Shown: positions 1 through 11,434, numbered from the stretch's first letter. The stretch: DNA of 64,000 nt from Spizellomyces sp. 'palustris' (GCA_006535965.1 QEAR01000014.1:186001-250000); one strand, 5' to 3'. Numbers and translations: made by a program. Notes: generated by a model from the letters alone, not told the origin.

Positions 1-390
1 GGCTGAGCAGGAACAGGTTAGTTGGCAAGGAAGAGGCTGATGATGAAACTTGAGGCTTATTGATTTTGCTAAATGTGATTCCAGGCAGCAACCGAACTCA
101 AACGAGATAACGCCGAAGAGCCCATCAAACTGCAAATGAAAACAACATTCACATCAAAGACTTTCAAGAAATTTGAGCCGAAAAAACTCAATGCCCTTGC
201 CATGGCAAGTAAGAAAACAGTTGCGCCAGCAACTTCATCACCGGCGCCGGGAAGTGGAAGTACCTCATCAACCGATTTGGTGGGAAAGAAGATATCAGCG
301 GTGGAGCAGATCATACAAGACGAGCTGGCGCGGAAGCGAAAAGGTCCACCAGGAGGATTTTCTCAGCGTGATGAGAAAAAGCGTCGATGA
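1..390 (+). CDS. C-terminal end of an unrecognised basic protein (5' truncated)
   Basis: Only the last two exons are in the window. Bases 1-16 read in frame as AEQEQ and end at a GTTAGT donor. The acceptor ends at 84, and the final exon (85-390) runs to a TGA. The visible 100 or so residues are rich in Lys, Ser and Thr, with a basic stretch (TFTSKTFKKFEPKKLNALA) and a charged tail ending EKKRR, which looks like a nuclear or nucleolar protein. I do not recognise the family and assign no function. The stop lies 77 bp from the end of the convergent LYAR gene. Confidence 0.55.
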
Positions 391-466
391 CACCACCCCC
401 GTTGCGTATTTATTGAATGACTTTTGAGCAAAAGTTATTGTGTGTAGATGGCTCTTGGATGCAAAT

Positions 467-1451
467 CTATTGTTTGATGGATGCAGCCCCATTCTGATAT
501 GTCAAGACCAAATGATCGTAGAACATCTGCTCCAATTCCTCCTGGTTCGTCCCTTTATTTTCCTTGGAAAGTTTCTTCACCACTTTCTTCCGTAGTTTTG
601 AGATTGACATCGTATGGTTCTGCACCGGCATTTCATTAGCAACACTGGGGTGATCCACCAGAACTTATCACCGTTCTTACCTTCTTTAGTACCGCTAATG
701 CAACTTCTACCACACCATTCGTTTTGCCCACATCTACATTGTTTGCAGCCTTCTTCGACTTTCTCTTCTTCTTTCCCTCGTCTGGTGTGTCTTCCGTAAC
801 CTCGTCCCTAGGTCGTTTTGATCCTGTTTCGGAAGACGCATGTGCAGTTTTCGCTTCCTCCGACTTCTTAATCTGAGATATCAACGACTCCGATGTTGGG
901 GCTTTCGCAATGTTTTCCTTCGTCCCATTGGTTTGCTTCCCCTCATCCTTGTTGTTGCCGCTTTTCACATTGGCGTTGCTATTCTGCTGATTTTGCTGCC
1001 ATTTTCGTTGTCCGCAAATATGAGCGATGAGGGGTGCAAGTATAATCTGCGGCACCATCCTCACCTTTTTTGCTCCTTTATATAAGGCACCTTGATATTT
1101 TTCCGCCTCAGAAATGCATGATGTATGCGCCCGGTACTAAGGTAAAGTCAATGCGAGTTGGTTGGATTTTGGCAAACATGAACCCAACGTCGATACTTAC
1201 ATTTGTACCTTGGAAAGTGGTAGAGCAGTCTGTAGTAATGTCAGCATTACCGGTCAAAGTAATGCATTTTGCAGATCTCACCCACCTATGCATGTGAACT
1301 GGGCCTGGCGGCAGCCTGCTCTATGCTGATCTAGCTTTGCCTTTTTAAGGGTTTCCTGACAGTAGTCGCTATTTGATCGCCATCAAAAACTCTGTTCATC
1401 ATACTCAACCCAAATATGAACATAAAAGCATACCAGACAAAAGAAACCATT
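467..1451 (-). CDS. LYAR: LYAR-type nucleolar zinc-finger protein
   Basis: The LYAR family is nucleolar and linked to ribosome biogenesis. Splicing at least four small exons from the ATG at 1449-1451 gives an N-terminus MVSFVCDYCQETLKKAKLD, then QHRAGCRQAQFTCIDCSTTF, then YRAHTSCISEAEKYQ. This matches the paired C2HC zf-LYAR fingers, with the CIDC and SCISEAEKYQ signatures intact. Introns sit at about 1432-1384 (GTATGC donor), 1324-1269, 1242-1155, near 1060, and 657-632. The middle is a low-complexity Lys/Ser/Asn-rich region typical of the family, and the last exon (ISKLRKKVVKKLSKEN) is a basic helix. The first-intron acceptor was chosen because it is the only one that restores the zinc-finger cysteines. 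Confidence 0.85.
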
Positions 1452-2121
1452 TTATAATGAGGACGAAATGATCGACCAGGAAGGAATTGGGTTTGATGGA
1501 AAAAATCTAACCATTTTACACCAATCACAAAATCGAATCATATTTAACCATTTTATTAACCACCAACGCCGTATATGAACGTAAACAAATGCAAGTTTAT
1601 CGATGATTAATTCGTCAATTATATTATCGCGAAAGGTAATGGCCGGTTCTTATTTAGTCAATGGCGAGATGATCATCTACCTACCTCTTTTGATTCTGTT
1701 CATCTTCCAACATCAATGACGGCCAGATTTCACCTTGTTCCAGTTTTTGTGGACGAGCATCAGGATCACACCACCAAGCCTTTAAACCTTCGAGCCAATC
1801 CTGCCTGTAACGCAGGTATGAATTACCAATTTGTCTTTATGGTCACGATGTCGCCTATATCCCTTTACCCCCGTGGACTCGTGTACTGGCGAAGTGTCAA
1901 TGCCCACTCTCCACAGACTTCGGCAAGAGCGCAGAAACAGATCAGATCGCATTGTAGTAGCACACCTGTGACTGTAACTTATACTGGCCACCGCTTCCAG
2001 ATAGTCCAATAATATCACAGGTGGAATTGGGGAGAGTGCCTTTGTGTCATCAACGGATTGGCTAGTGGTAAGATTAGAACCAGTAGTTGAGGGATATGTA
2101 TTGCAGTTGCCGTCTAAGGCG
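1452..2121. other. Intergenic, LYAR upstream / TRM140 downstream
   Basis: About 670 bp upstream of LYAR and downstream of TRM140. A 98-codon open frame on the plus strand near 1716-2012 has no recognisable motif or splice support and is not annotated. I see no RNA gene or repeat here. Confidence 0.5.
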
Positions 2122-3673
2122 TTAGCCCATCGGCTTTCGAAACTTTCCCTGTAACCATATTCTGTACATTTTTAACTTACGCGACCGGTTGACAATCAGC
2201 CGTCTATCTACAGCATTTTGCTCTATAATAAAATCTTTGAACATCGTGGAGATGTCCGCTTGATCAAAAAAGAATACTCTCGTTCCGTCTCCACGTATAT
2301 AAAAGTTCTCTTCCAACATCCGACCACCTTTGAATCTGAGTTGCGCAAGATCATACCGTCCATAGTCTGTTCATAGCGGCCCATTAACAAACGGTGTCCC
2401 AATTCTTAGCTGGGTGACGACCATTTACCTCGAAATAACAGTAACCCTCCCGGCTTTAGTATCTGAAAAGAGAAGTCAGCACCATTACGTGATCCTCTGT
2501 TGCTGGTAACGAGATCAACATACCCTCCAGATATTTTTGACAGCAGTTTCCCAAGAACTATAGGAGAAATGGTTTATCATCCAGGCAAAACGAGTGACAA
2601 GACGGCAAAAGATGTTCTCACCTTGGATGGATTGCACTCAGCACAAATATACAAATACAAACGTCTATCGAGCCAGGTTCCACATCTGGAGGCTGCTCTG
2701 ATGTTATATCTGTAATCATGTATTGTGAACATCACGATTCATTCCGCTAGTGAGTGTCGGGGACCCTTACCGTAAACAAACGCATGACATTTGCTTTCAT
2801 TATACTCTGGATTACTCTGAATCACGATTTAATGAGCTCTACCTCAATTCGCATTAATCTATGCATTTACATGGTACAATACCTTGACAACATCCACGGC
2901 GACTTTGGAATAATCGCAGGCATATACAAAGACATTGGACCTTGCAGCCTCGTTCAACAAAGGAAAAACCGTATTCCCTAAGACCAGTATAATGTTGAGC
3001 ATCTAGCAAAGAAAGCTACATACGACAGGGAGCATTACCCGCTCCACATCCAATTTCAAAAACATTATAACGTTCCTGAGAAGGGGGTTGTCAGCGGGCC
3101 ACAGCAAAAGCGTTTCCTACGGCTGATTCATGAACCAGTCACTCACCGATGAATCCTTTGGTAAACCCTCGAAGATCTCTGGAAACTCTACCCGTAGCCT
3201 GTAACGGTATGGGGAGGTCAACCGAGTTGACGATGGATCACCATTGGCGTGACGTACCAGTGCCGGTCTTTGAAGAATCTGTTGGCATTCTTTGCGTAAA
3301 ACTGATCCCAAAATTGCGGCGCCTCTTCTTCGTACTTTGTGCGCATCCCGTCAGGCACTTTGTTTTCTGCTTGTTTTGCTATAAGTTCCAATGCAGATCG
3401 CTCCTGCTCCTCGTCCCATATCACGTTATCCCTGCCACCGCAATTTCAGCACCTCAGAATGCTACGTAAAAAGTTGGAAAGCTCCTAACAATACCAGGCA
3501 TTAAAATTATAAACGTCCTCTTCATGTTGAAGATATCTTGTTCCGAAATCGCTCACACTGGAAACTGCTTTTTTTATCACTTCTTCAGGTCGTCTGGATA
3601 TCGGAGGTGCTTGCGGACTACTCTCTTCTGTATCTGCTGAAGATACGGCAGAAGCGACAGGCTGGTCGGACAT
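2122..3673 (-). CDS. TRM140: tRNA N3-methylcytidine methyltransferase (TRM140/METTL2-like)
   Basis: This SAM-dependent enzyme makes m3C32 in tRNA-Thr/Ser. From the ATG at 3671-3673 ([10 protein letters not shown]) the exons read a conserved N-terminal block (VYNFNAW, then [11 protein letters not shown]), then [19 protein letters not shown] and FPEIFEG. The SAM-binding motif I follows as [12 protein letters not shown] near 3040-3070, and the C-terminus is [13 protein letters not shown]. These blocks occur in this order in METTL2/6/8 and Abp140. No actin-binding N-terminal fusion like that of yeast Abp140 is present; about 330 residues is the usual size for the stand-alone form. A more upstream ATG (about 3730) is in frame but less likely, because a CACGTG and a telomere-like promoter block lie just beyond it. 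Confidence 0.85.
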
Positions 3674-3749
3674 TGTTCTCTTTTTTGCCAGATCACATGT
3701 ACTGTATTTGACTGTAAAAGACGAATTTAAGATGGTCAAGAGGGATGGG

Positions 3750-3755
3750 CACGTG
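3750..3755. promoter_or_regulatory. CACGTG box upstream of TRM140
   Basis: GGGCACGTGCC palindrome 77 bp upstream of the TRM140 ATG. It is one of a recurrent set of CACGTG sites placed 55-200 bp upstream of start codons in this window; binding by a bHLH factor such as Cbf1 is an inference. Confidence 0.45.
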
Positions 3756-3790
3756 CCAAGCGTCTAGTCATACCCAATGCTTACACGTCG

Positions 3791-3824
3791 CCCTACGCCT
3801 AACCTAGCCCTAACCTAACCCTAC
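3791..3824. promoter_or_regulatory. Telomere-like (CCCTAA) degenerate repeat in the TRM140 promoter
   Basis: Four to five imperfect copies of the telomeric CCCTAA unit (CCCTAACC, TAACCCTA and variants) lie 118-151 bp upstream of the TRM140 start. The array is short and flanked by single-copy genes, so it is not a chromosome end. In other fungi similar TTAGGG boxes in promoters are bound by Tbf1-like proteins; that role is inferred here. Confidence 0.5.
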
Positions 3825-3917
3825 GACACCCACATCCCAAATTTCCAGCCAGTTGCTGTGGTACTAGTTGGTAAGGAGCAGCGATTTATTCAAAAGACAT
3901 ATATACATTGACGGCCT

Positions 3918-5112
3918 TCACAGAATTTCCTCATCACCTTCATCAAACAGATCGTCGCCGCTGTCATCCAATTCTTCAGCTTCCCCTCTGCTCTCTTTTG
4001 TTGGCTCCCCTGCACTGCTCCCCAGTTCTGAGTTTTCCGGACCAGTCGAACCACCTCGTCCTTTGAACTCAGGCTTTAGCTCGTACGTGCCAACGTAGGG
4101 CCCGCGCTTGTGGAGGAGAGCAAGATCATTCAAGACTTCTTTCAGCCACGCTTGCGGCTGCTGCGTTCTCTCCACTAGGCCTTTAAAGGTCCAGTGAGGG
4201 TACTTTTGGAATGCCTCAAATATCATATTGACGAGTTCGGTGCGCTCCACTCGCTCCTTCTTGTCTTGTTGTGGTTTCTTTCTTGCCTGAATTTCGATCA
4301 TCATTAGTCGCAGTAGTAGAGATCATGGATAGACCATGTAGTTCGTATACCCACCATGAGTCCAAACCCTTTCTCTTTTATAACTTCATTAACAGGAGTA
4401 ATCCATGTATGTCCTCTGTCTCCCTTCACATCAATCATTTTAATGTTGCGCTTCTTGTCGCTAACCATTTGTGCACGTCGTTGCATCAGCTGTCGGTACT
4501 CGTCATCTATGACTGGAGCGATGGTCCCTTCGTGGATCACCTTGCCCACGAGTTCTTTGGCGCGACCCGTCGACATATCTTCAGTGAAGATGTACTCGCT
4601 TTGCGGCTTTAGGTTTGTGAAGGTGAGCGTGTAGTTCTTTGGGATGTCATTGGCCCACGGTTGCGCGGGCAGGTGAACGTTCGCTTTATTGCTGTTACCG
4701 TTGCTGAAATTCCGACTGCTGCCACTATAAAAAGTACCGAGAGGAAACCACGGGTCAAGCGCAACGAAGGTATTGCATTAGTAACCCTTTCCTTCAAGTG
4801 AACACCACTTTAGCGTAAGCGCAACAGTAGCAAGGCGCCCCACCAAAAATAGACTTACTAGAATGCTGGGACATCTATACTTCCCAACTCTTGATCTTCC
4901 ATCTCCACACTGGCCCACTTCTCTGCCAGAAACTTTGGCACCTTTACGAGCCAGGCCTGCGTGTCTGCATGCTCCAGCCCCAGTTCCTCTGCGTCATCGT
5001 CCTCGTCCATCATCATTGATTTGATCTTGGTGTTCTCCCCATTATCAACGTCCATCTTATGCTCATCTTGCGAGTCCACGTCCCCAAACAAGCCATCTTC
5101 GTAGGGTTCCAT
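3918..5112 (-). CDS. TFG2: Transcription initiation factor TFIIF subunit beta (RAP30/Tfg2)
   Basis: This is the small subunit of the general factor TFIIF, which partners Tfg1/RAP74 and loads RNA polymerase II. Three main exons are visible. An acidic N-terminus (MEPYEDGLFGDVD) is followed by the dimerisation region (WLVKVPKFLAEKW). A central block (LVGKVIHEGTIAPV, RAQMVSDKKRNIKMID) comes next. The C-terminal winged-helix domain (LVNMIFEAFQKYPHWTFKGL, QPQAWLKEVLNDLALLHKRG, YELKPEF) binds DNA. An acidic tail ends the protein at 3918. The ATG at 5112 is the first in frame and opens directly on the conserved acidic start. Confidence 0.92.
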
Positions 5113-5168
5113 TGTGTTTCCAACAAAGAACGATCAACATGGGAGCTGCACAGAAACATCGCCTTTAC

Positions 5169-5174
5169 CACGTG
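5169..5174. promoter_or_regulatory. CACGTGAC box between TFG2 and the cupin gene
   Basis: CACGTGAC lies 57 bp upstream of the TFG2 start in the short divergent interval shared with the cupin gene. It fits the Cbf1/USF core; function is inferred from recurrence at other promoters in the window. Confidence 0.4.
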
Positions 5175-5324
5175 ACAGGTGGCGATCATGCTGGGGGGAG
5201 CAGTACCGTAGCCAATGTGGCAATAGCAATGGCGAATGTCACTTCACAACGCTGGTGCATAGCCCTCCAAAACGGTCGCAGGCAATCGCTATTTTCCCAA
5301 CTTTACCGCGCACCAAATTGCTTC

Positions 5325-5972
5325 ATGTCGACAAAAACGTCATCCGCGGACGGACCTCTTCCCCACACGTACCGACAAAGTCATCCCCTGTTGTCCGCTG
5401 AAACCATCGCGCGCATGAAGCCAGAGGAACGGAGCCACTTTCTTGATACAGAGGCAAAAAGAAACACTCTATCACTTGGGGACACTGTGGGGCTTGAGGT
5501 ATTTCATGTCAAGTACTTGTGTCGTAAGCTGGCAGTGCGCTGAGTCTACCTCGAGCATCTTGGCGTTCATTTGGTGCGCGTTCCCCCTGGGAGCCCTAGT
5601 ACAGTTCTTCACTGGCACACTGGCGACGAAGAATGGATCTATGTTCTCTCTGGACGTGGTATGGCTGAGATGACTGTGCTCGAGGGTGACCTGGGCGCTG
5701 GGGTAGACGGACGCAGTGCGGACGACGTAGAGGTTGAGACCAAGGATATCGGCCCTGGAGATTTCCTGGGCTTTAAACGCAGTGGTCGAGCACATAATCT
5801 CGTAAACACGGGAACCGAAGATTTGGTCTATCTTTTAGGTGGGGAGCGCAATTCCCACGATCAGTGCACTTACCCCAAGTTGGGGAAAACCCTGCATATC
5901 ATACGAGAGAAAGGAGGAACTGGGGGTGGAATTGTTGATAATGAGCACATTCAGTTTTGGAAGAGAGCATGA
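5325..5972 (+). CDS. COG3837-type cupin protein
   Basis: Single cupin_2 barrel protein. Exon 1 encodes a pre-barrel block (SHFLDTEAKRNTLSLGDTVG) that resembles bacterial COG3837 cupins. After an intron at 5499-5555 the barrel reads HLGVHLVRVPPGSPS, then the metal-binding motif HWHTGDEEWIYVLSGRG (two His and one Glu), then GPGDFLGFKRSGRAHNLVN with the second-motif His, and YPKLGKTLHIIR. The reaction is unknown. The intron acceptor at 5555 was chosen because the nearer one would bring in a stop. An in-frame upstream ATG at about 5139 would add a basic extension that could be a targeting peptide. The gene is divergent from TFG2. The family is mainly bacterial, so ancient transfer is possible, but the intron shows it is now a nuclear gene. 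Confidence 0.75.
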
Positions 5973-6482
5973 ATTGCACCCTTACACCCCAACTTATTCC
6001 AATATTGGCTGTAAATAGTGTCACTGTCAAGCCATCGCTCTGGACTCTCAAACATACACGAACGGCATCGAAGTGTCGAAAATGTGGTATTCTAATGTAT
6101 TGAGACATGGAATCGGAGGCGTCAGTAATTCTTGATGGAGCCGCGCGACAGGAAGTCGCGGGCACATCATGCATCTAATCAGCTCGCCTTAGTTGCGCAA
6201 TGTAATTCATCCGGACAAAACCCATCATAATAAAGCGGGATCGACAGGCAGTCAGTTATGAAGTCTTCTAATCTGTGATAGTATTTTGTTCGGAATAAGG
6301 AAGATCTACACCTTGAGCATAGATTCTCCAATCGTTTAAGCCGTCCAGTCCACCGCATAAAACCATTCTATTACTTTGGGCTGTTATTCTTAAGAACCTA
6401 TTCCTCAGTCACCTCCGGTTTCTACGTAGCGTATGAGATACGAATGCATCACTAGAGCGTTCCAATACGGTTCAAAGAAGAC
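5973..6482. other. Convergent intergenic gap, cupin / COX6a
   Basis: 510 bp between two convergent genes, presumably 3' UTRs. I see no gene, repeat or RNA motif. Confidence 0.5.
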
Positions 6483-7094
6483 CTAACTTACCGGGTTTGA
6501 GTTGGGGAAATAGAACAAGTTATCGTCACCCCAGGGGTATGCCTGTCGTCACACCAAAATTAGAAAGGCGGTAGAATACAGAATATGAACTGGTAACACA
6601 CGTTTTTCCTCTTCCGCATGTACGGGAACCCTTCCCATTCATTAGCGTGCTCCTTCAGGTGGGCAATGTGCTTGAGCTCGGTGGGACCTGTGTACAGCAA
6701 AACCAATGCGAGGGCGGGAACAACGAGGAAATAGTTGATCTTTTTCCAGGAGGAGACGGCGTCTGTCAAGAAAGCAGCAGAAACACAGACAAGTGCCAAG
6801 TCAGTCGGGTCATTTATGCATCTGATGGGAACCACCGATTGGCGGCTGAGCACACGGCACAAGGTCCAGACTTAACAGCACCAGTATAGTACTACAAGTG
6901 CCCAGCTTCCGCTGCACGGTACAGTTTGAAAAGGGTAAAAAGACGGGCAACCTACGGGCAGCATGCTTGCGAGCTTCATGGTTCTCCTTGAGCATGACCT
7001 TTTCGAGAGGAGGGAACTCGGTGCGGGATGGGGTAGAGCTCATCGTACGGCGCTGTGCCATACGAGCGGCGAAAAGACCGAGACGAGACTGCAT
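6483..7094 (-). CDS. COX13: Cytochrome c oxidase subunit VIa
   Basis: Nuclear-encoded small subunit of mitochondrial complex IV. Exon 1 (ATG at 7094) encodes a typical presequence (MQSRLGLFAARMAQRRTM) followed by FPPLEKVMLKENHEARKHAA. Exon 2 has SSWKKINYFLVVPALALVLL, the single inner-membrane helix, and then EWEGFPYMRKRKN. A short last exon gives AYPWGDDNLFYFPNSNP, the conserved C-terminal block of the family, with the stop at 6483. Length (about 120 residues) is normal. The gene is divergent from POP1, and the shared 193-bp promoter carries a CACGTG next to a CCAAT box. Confidence 0.9.
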
Positions 7095-7210
7095 TTTAGT
7101 TTCTTGTCCAATTCACGCGAAGCTGAGGATTTACAATCGGAAGATGCCGTTCGGGTGGGTGGTTGAATGGTTACAAGCTGTGACCAGAGCCATGAAGAAA
7201 TGGGTGGTAT

Positions 7211-7221
7211 CACGTGATTGG
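7211..7221. promoter_or_regulatory. Adjoining CACGTG and CCAAT boxes in the COX13/POP1 bidirectional promoter
   Basis: TCACGTGATTGG sits 72 bp upstream of the POP1 ATG and 117 bp upstream of the COX13 ATG. It combines a Cbf1-type E-box with an inverted CCAAT (ATTGG), the HAP-complex site that often drives respiratory genes in fungi. The regulatory role is inferred. Confidence 0.45.
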
Positions 7222-7287
7222 ACAAGCCTCTTATGAATAACTTGCGAACTCTCCCGTCCACCAGATCACGGACAGATCTAAGCGAAT

Positions 7288-10200
7288 ATGGGGTCACAAG
7301 GTGGCGAGAAAGAGTCAAGGAGGAATGGGACAGGCGAAAGACCAGGGCCTGGAGCAGAAATTGCGACTGCGGAACATGGGATCGGGAGCCGTAAGCGTGT
7401 TGCAAACGGGTCGGCAAAAGAAAGAAAGAAAGCACGGCAACATATACACATTCAACAGGAACAAGAGCGGGACACATCAACAGTAGACGCTTCTCAGGGT
7501 CTCAATCAAGCTGTGTCTAGTGCGAGCATTACGACACAATGTAGCGAACCTCCTCTGCGACCAATAAGCGTGGTCGAGTTTGCCGAAGCCCGCGCGTTTG
7601 AAATCAGCGCACTGCAAAAAGCCTTGGAAAATTCAACTGAGAACGCTGGGGTTCAGCGAGTTTTTCAAACTGTTCCCAGATACATGCGTAGGAGGGCTGC
7701 GAGCCATAACGTGAAGCGCCTTCCACAGCGGCTGCGAGATAAGGCATTGGCGCAAATTGCAAAGGATCCGGGAGGGCCACAAAAGAAGAAGGGGAAACCA
7801 CCCACCCGTCCAAAGAGGCGCAGAACAAAATCAGCTACACAGGACTTCATTCGGAGACAAATGGGAAAGAGGTGGTTGGAAACACACGTATGGCACGCTA
7901 AGAGGATGAAGATGGTGGAACTCTGGGGTTGTAAATTGGCCGACCACCCGAATGACAAGAGTACTCGCGCTTCTTTCCGGGCCGCAAAGAACCAATGTCT
8001 GGTCCACGACGCCTCTTACTTCCAAGTTATCGAGATTTCGGGACCGGAGAAAGTGTTGCAGACCCTGCTGCGAGACATCACTGATCCCACCATTCCATCC
8101 ATTGGAAGTGCGAGGTAAGCAGTATCCGAACACTTTTTCTGCGATTCGTGTCGTTTGAATGGCGTGAAGATACATTGAAGGGAGTCGCCAAGGTATGACA
8201 TATCTTTACGGTTACCTACAATACCCCAAGTCGGCTATTGCCCCTGCGACGTTTTTATGGAGGCCGCGTAGCGGACGCAAAGATGAAGTCCGAACGTTGT
8301 GGCTCTGGCTTCATCCAGCCGTGTATGAACATGTACACAACCTTTTGCTGCAAGTGGCCAAAGAGTGCAAGATAATTAAACGTACGCTTGAGCGACGTAG
8401 CTAGTTGATCACATGCATTCTTACTTCTATCCGCCGCAGAGGTGACCATTTGTCCACTTGACGACGAGCTTGTTCGATTTGAGTTGACCGGGCCCAGAAC
8501 GCATGCTGTCTTGCACCACATCATGAAATTGTCTGAGGACTCCGTCTCGACAGATGGCACAACAACAAACATGGCAGCTCGACAGGTGTGTTACCCTTTC
8601 CGTAAATCTACGCGCATAAAACCAGTCTTGTTCTGAGTGTTCTGAGTGCGATCACAGCTATGGGCGAAGCTTGCACAGTTACGCTCCTCTGCATCACTGC
8701 CTCCAGGGGTCGCGATCGGCTTGACTATCCATGACCCTCGTCTGAGGTATGCCCTAAAACCCATATATGCATTCGATGTCATTATAATGGTTATTAATGG
8801 ATGGAACTTGAAAGCTTTCCACCGAAGATGCCGCCTCGGGAAGGCAGGATCTCACCTGAAGCTGAAGCCGATATTAACACGTGTCTCATGGCATGGCCCG
8901 AGGGTGTAGCGGACTCATCGATATGGGATCCTGCGATCAGAAAAGCTTGTCGTATCGGGAAAGCAGAGGAGAGTGATTTGAACGCGAGAAGGGCGCAGGT
9001 ATATCCTTGTTCGTCAAGGCTCCCCTATTGGAGCTGTCAACTGATAGCAGCATCAGGCGCTTATTCCAGGAACAGCACTCCAGCCTCTACCACATGACGT
9101 GCGGGTGCCGATCCTTCTCCTCCAGCGTAACTGCCTTATACAGGAAGCCGGGAGCAAAGTTCAGAAAGAATTTCGAGAACTCGTAGCCGGATGGGATCTT
9201 GTACTTCCCAAGGGATGGGCTATGGATGTTTGGAAGAGCCTCGTTTTCGCCGGTGTACGCGTTGCAGGTCTCCGCGACCGACATTCATTTCATTTCGAGG
9301 CTGGCTTGCCTTGCTTCCCGTATGATTTTCCGGAGACCGCAGCGTACGAGGCTTGGGCAGACAGGGTTCGGCATGAAGAGGAAGAAGCGTGGAAGCGGAC
9401 TCCCCAAGGGAAGAAGCCAAATTATGAAGCTCATGGAGTGAAGTCGCCTTTCGAACCACCTTTCTGGGAGTTGGTTGGTTTAGAGCCGGCCAGTGGGCAA
9501 GCGATTGATGACGAGGTAGTGCCTGTGGCTGTGTCCACGGAAGTTGATCGTGAGACAAATGCAAAAGGCAAAGAGAAACAATCCAACGATATGATGGACC
9601 TTGACGAACCGAATTCGGGTCGCGATCAACACAATAGAGACACTTCAGAGACTGACAAAGCTTGTGCCCAAAGGTTTTCCGGCATCGGTTCTCGACCATA
9701 TGGCCGATACCACGTCATCAACAGCCCGCGCTTGATTAGCTACTTAAGAAGTGCTCTCAGTTCAGCTTCAGTCGAGTCTTTACCCCAACTTTTAATGGAG
9801 GAAGGACTACGACTAATCCGCCACCGATATGAAATCCCCAACGAACTCGTCAACCTAACTCTTGACACCGTGGAACACATTCTGGTTCGAGTCCGCATAA
9901 CAATGTTACGAAGAGGAACACCGGGCGATCGCGGTATCATTTACTCCGCAACAGAAGAAGAATATGAATTTTGGAAACATGCAGTGGAGAAAAATAACGC
10001 TGATGGTGGTGTCAACGATGAACGAAAACTCTTAGATGTGATACCGCCAGCTTCAGCTATAGTGGGCTATATTACAACGGGACAGTTCTCCTTTGCGCAA
10101 GGACACGGACAAGCTCTCGGTTGTTGCACATTATCCGGACTACATCGCATTGTAAAAGAAGGCAAAATGTAAGTATTGTCAGCGGTAGCCACATTATCGC

Positions 10201-10323
10201 TGGAACTGCACTCTAAATTTCAATGTCTTGGCCAGCACCCGTAGAAAGCACACCCACTTTGTCCTCGTCCGTGGGATTACTGGACGCTTGTGCCTCCCTG
10301 CCGTTTTCAATCTGATCCCTTAG
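7288..10323 (+). CDS. POP1: Ribonuclease P/MRP protein subunit POP1
   Basis: Largest protein of nuclear RNase P (tRNA 5' maturation) and RNase MRP (rRNA processing). Exon 1 carries the Pop1 N-terminal signature: VPRYMRRRAASHNVKRLPQR, then the KKKGKPPTRPKRRRTK region, and WLETHVWHAKRMKMVELWG with CLVHDASYFQVIE. Further exons hold the SSG/glycine-cleavage-like fold and the POPLD domain (PKGWAMDVWKSLVFAGVRVA, FPYDFPETAAYEAWADRVR). The last intron runs from a donor in the codon at 10170 to the acceptor at about 10234. The final exon ends HTHFVLVRGITGRLCLPAVF before a TAG at 10321, a typical Pop1 C-terminus. At least six introns; internal boundaries between 8115 and 9100 are approximate. Confidence 0.92.
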
Positions 10324-10392
10324 AGACGATCGAGATGTCGACAGTGACACATGTACATAAATACTATTTACAAACTATCCTGCTACTATCAA

Positions 10393-11346
10393 TCATATTG
10401 ATAAAATCTGTGGATTCTCCTGCCAAAACTTGTCTCCTATGATATCGCCATGTTCTACTACTAGATTTTTGGTTCTCTTGACTTCCGAAGTACCATCTCG
10501 TGTCGACGCCGTCACTTTACTAAGTCGGCGGAAAAGGGTCGACCCTTTCCGAAAAATTTCTGGGAGCTTGTTATAGTTGATCCCATAATGGGTGAAAAGA
10601 AGCTCATTTTTAGCCGCGGAATCCGTGTCTTTCAGAATGGCTTGAGCTTCTCTTTCTGTTCGTGGATTGTTTTTATCCTGAACCAAGGACCAGAATGCAG
10701 TATTGTACTGGGCAAAGAGCTCTCATTAGTAACTTTTGGTTTTACGAGCATTCGCGACGTTGAGTGCACACACCAAGTTGTTGATATGACAGTCCGCTTG
10801 CCTCCAGCTCATATAATCCCTCAAATTCTGATCCGTTGGATAGCACACCGCACGGGCGTCAAAGGATGGTGGATACTTCAGCTCCAAATCCGCAAAAAAT
10901 CGTTTCCAATGGAAGATAAAATTGGAGGTAAATAAACTGCACAAGGTGCTCGTGATCTTTGCCTCTCGGCGCTTATACAAGTTTGTGGACCGGCGAAACA
11001 CAAAGCTGAATTCATCTGATTGACCATAGGCAAGAACTATGTCCTGCATTTCTTGCATGCAGCGCTGGGCCGCGTAGTTCATAAGTTGTAAGGAGCGAAT
11101 GTCATTTGGTTTGGCAAAATTGTGTTCTGAGGTAAACCGGTGAAAGCTGTGACCGTCGACTCGGACAACAAGCCAGGTATTTGGGAGGAGGGTAACGTTT
11201 TGTTCAAACAACTAGAGATAAATAACGCTGTATTAGATTCAGTTTGCCATCTGCTGGATAGGGGCTTCTCGCGGTGTAGCATACCGGGATGAATATGACG
11301 ACCGCAGAGCACCGACCTTGACATATTCATACTTGCTACAAGCCAT
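10393..11346 (-). CDS. THG1: tRNA-His guanylyltransferase
   Basis: Adds the G-1 residue to tRNA-His, the identity element for histidyl-tRNA synthetase. Exon 1 (ATG at 11344-11346) reads MACSKYEYVK and is spliced to LFEQNVTLLPNTWLVVRVDG, followed by HSFHRF. Next come the metal-binding GQSDEFSFVF block, FDARAVCYPT and the WRQADCHINNL motif. A second intron joins this to YNTAFWSLVQDK, and KNELLFTHYGINYNKLPEIF with the RKGS motif follows near the end. The palm-domain carboxylates (VDG, SDE) are present. The gene is tail-to-tail with POP1, with a 70-bp gap. Confidence 0.93.
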
Positions 11347-11428
11347 GGTTGGGGAGGAAGCAATCGTGATAAATTAGTGTTCATGAACGACTTCCGCACG
11401 AACTTGACAAGAACGAGAAGTCATGCTG

Positions 11429-11434
11429 CACGTG
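11429..11434. promoter_or_regulatory. CACGTG box upstream of THG1
   Basis: GCACGTGATCACC, 83 bp upstream of the THG1 ATG; member of the recurrent promoter CACGTG set. Confidence 0.4.

Noticed and set aside
1716-2012. 98-codon plus-strand frame upstream of LYAR
   Set aside because: No motif, no splice support and a competing antisense frame of similar length.
8879-8884. CACGTG inside POP1, and similar copies inside MLP1 (about 22735) and VWA8 (39285)
   Set aside because: Within exons or introns rather than upstream regions; treated as random occurrences.
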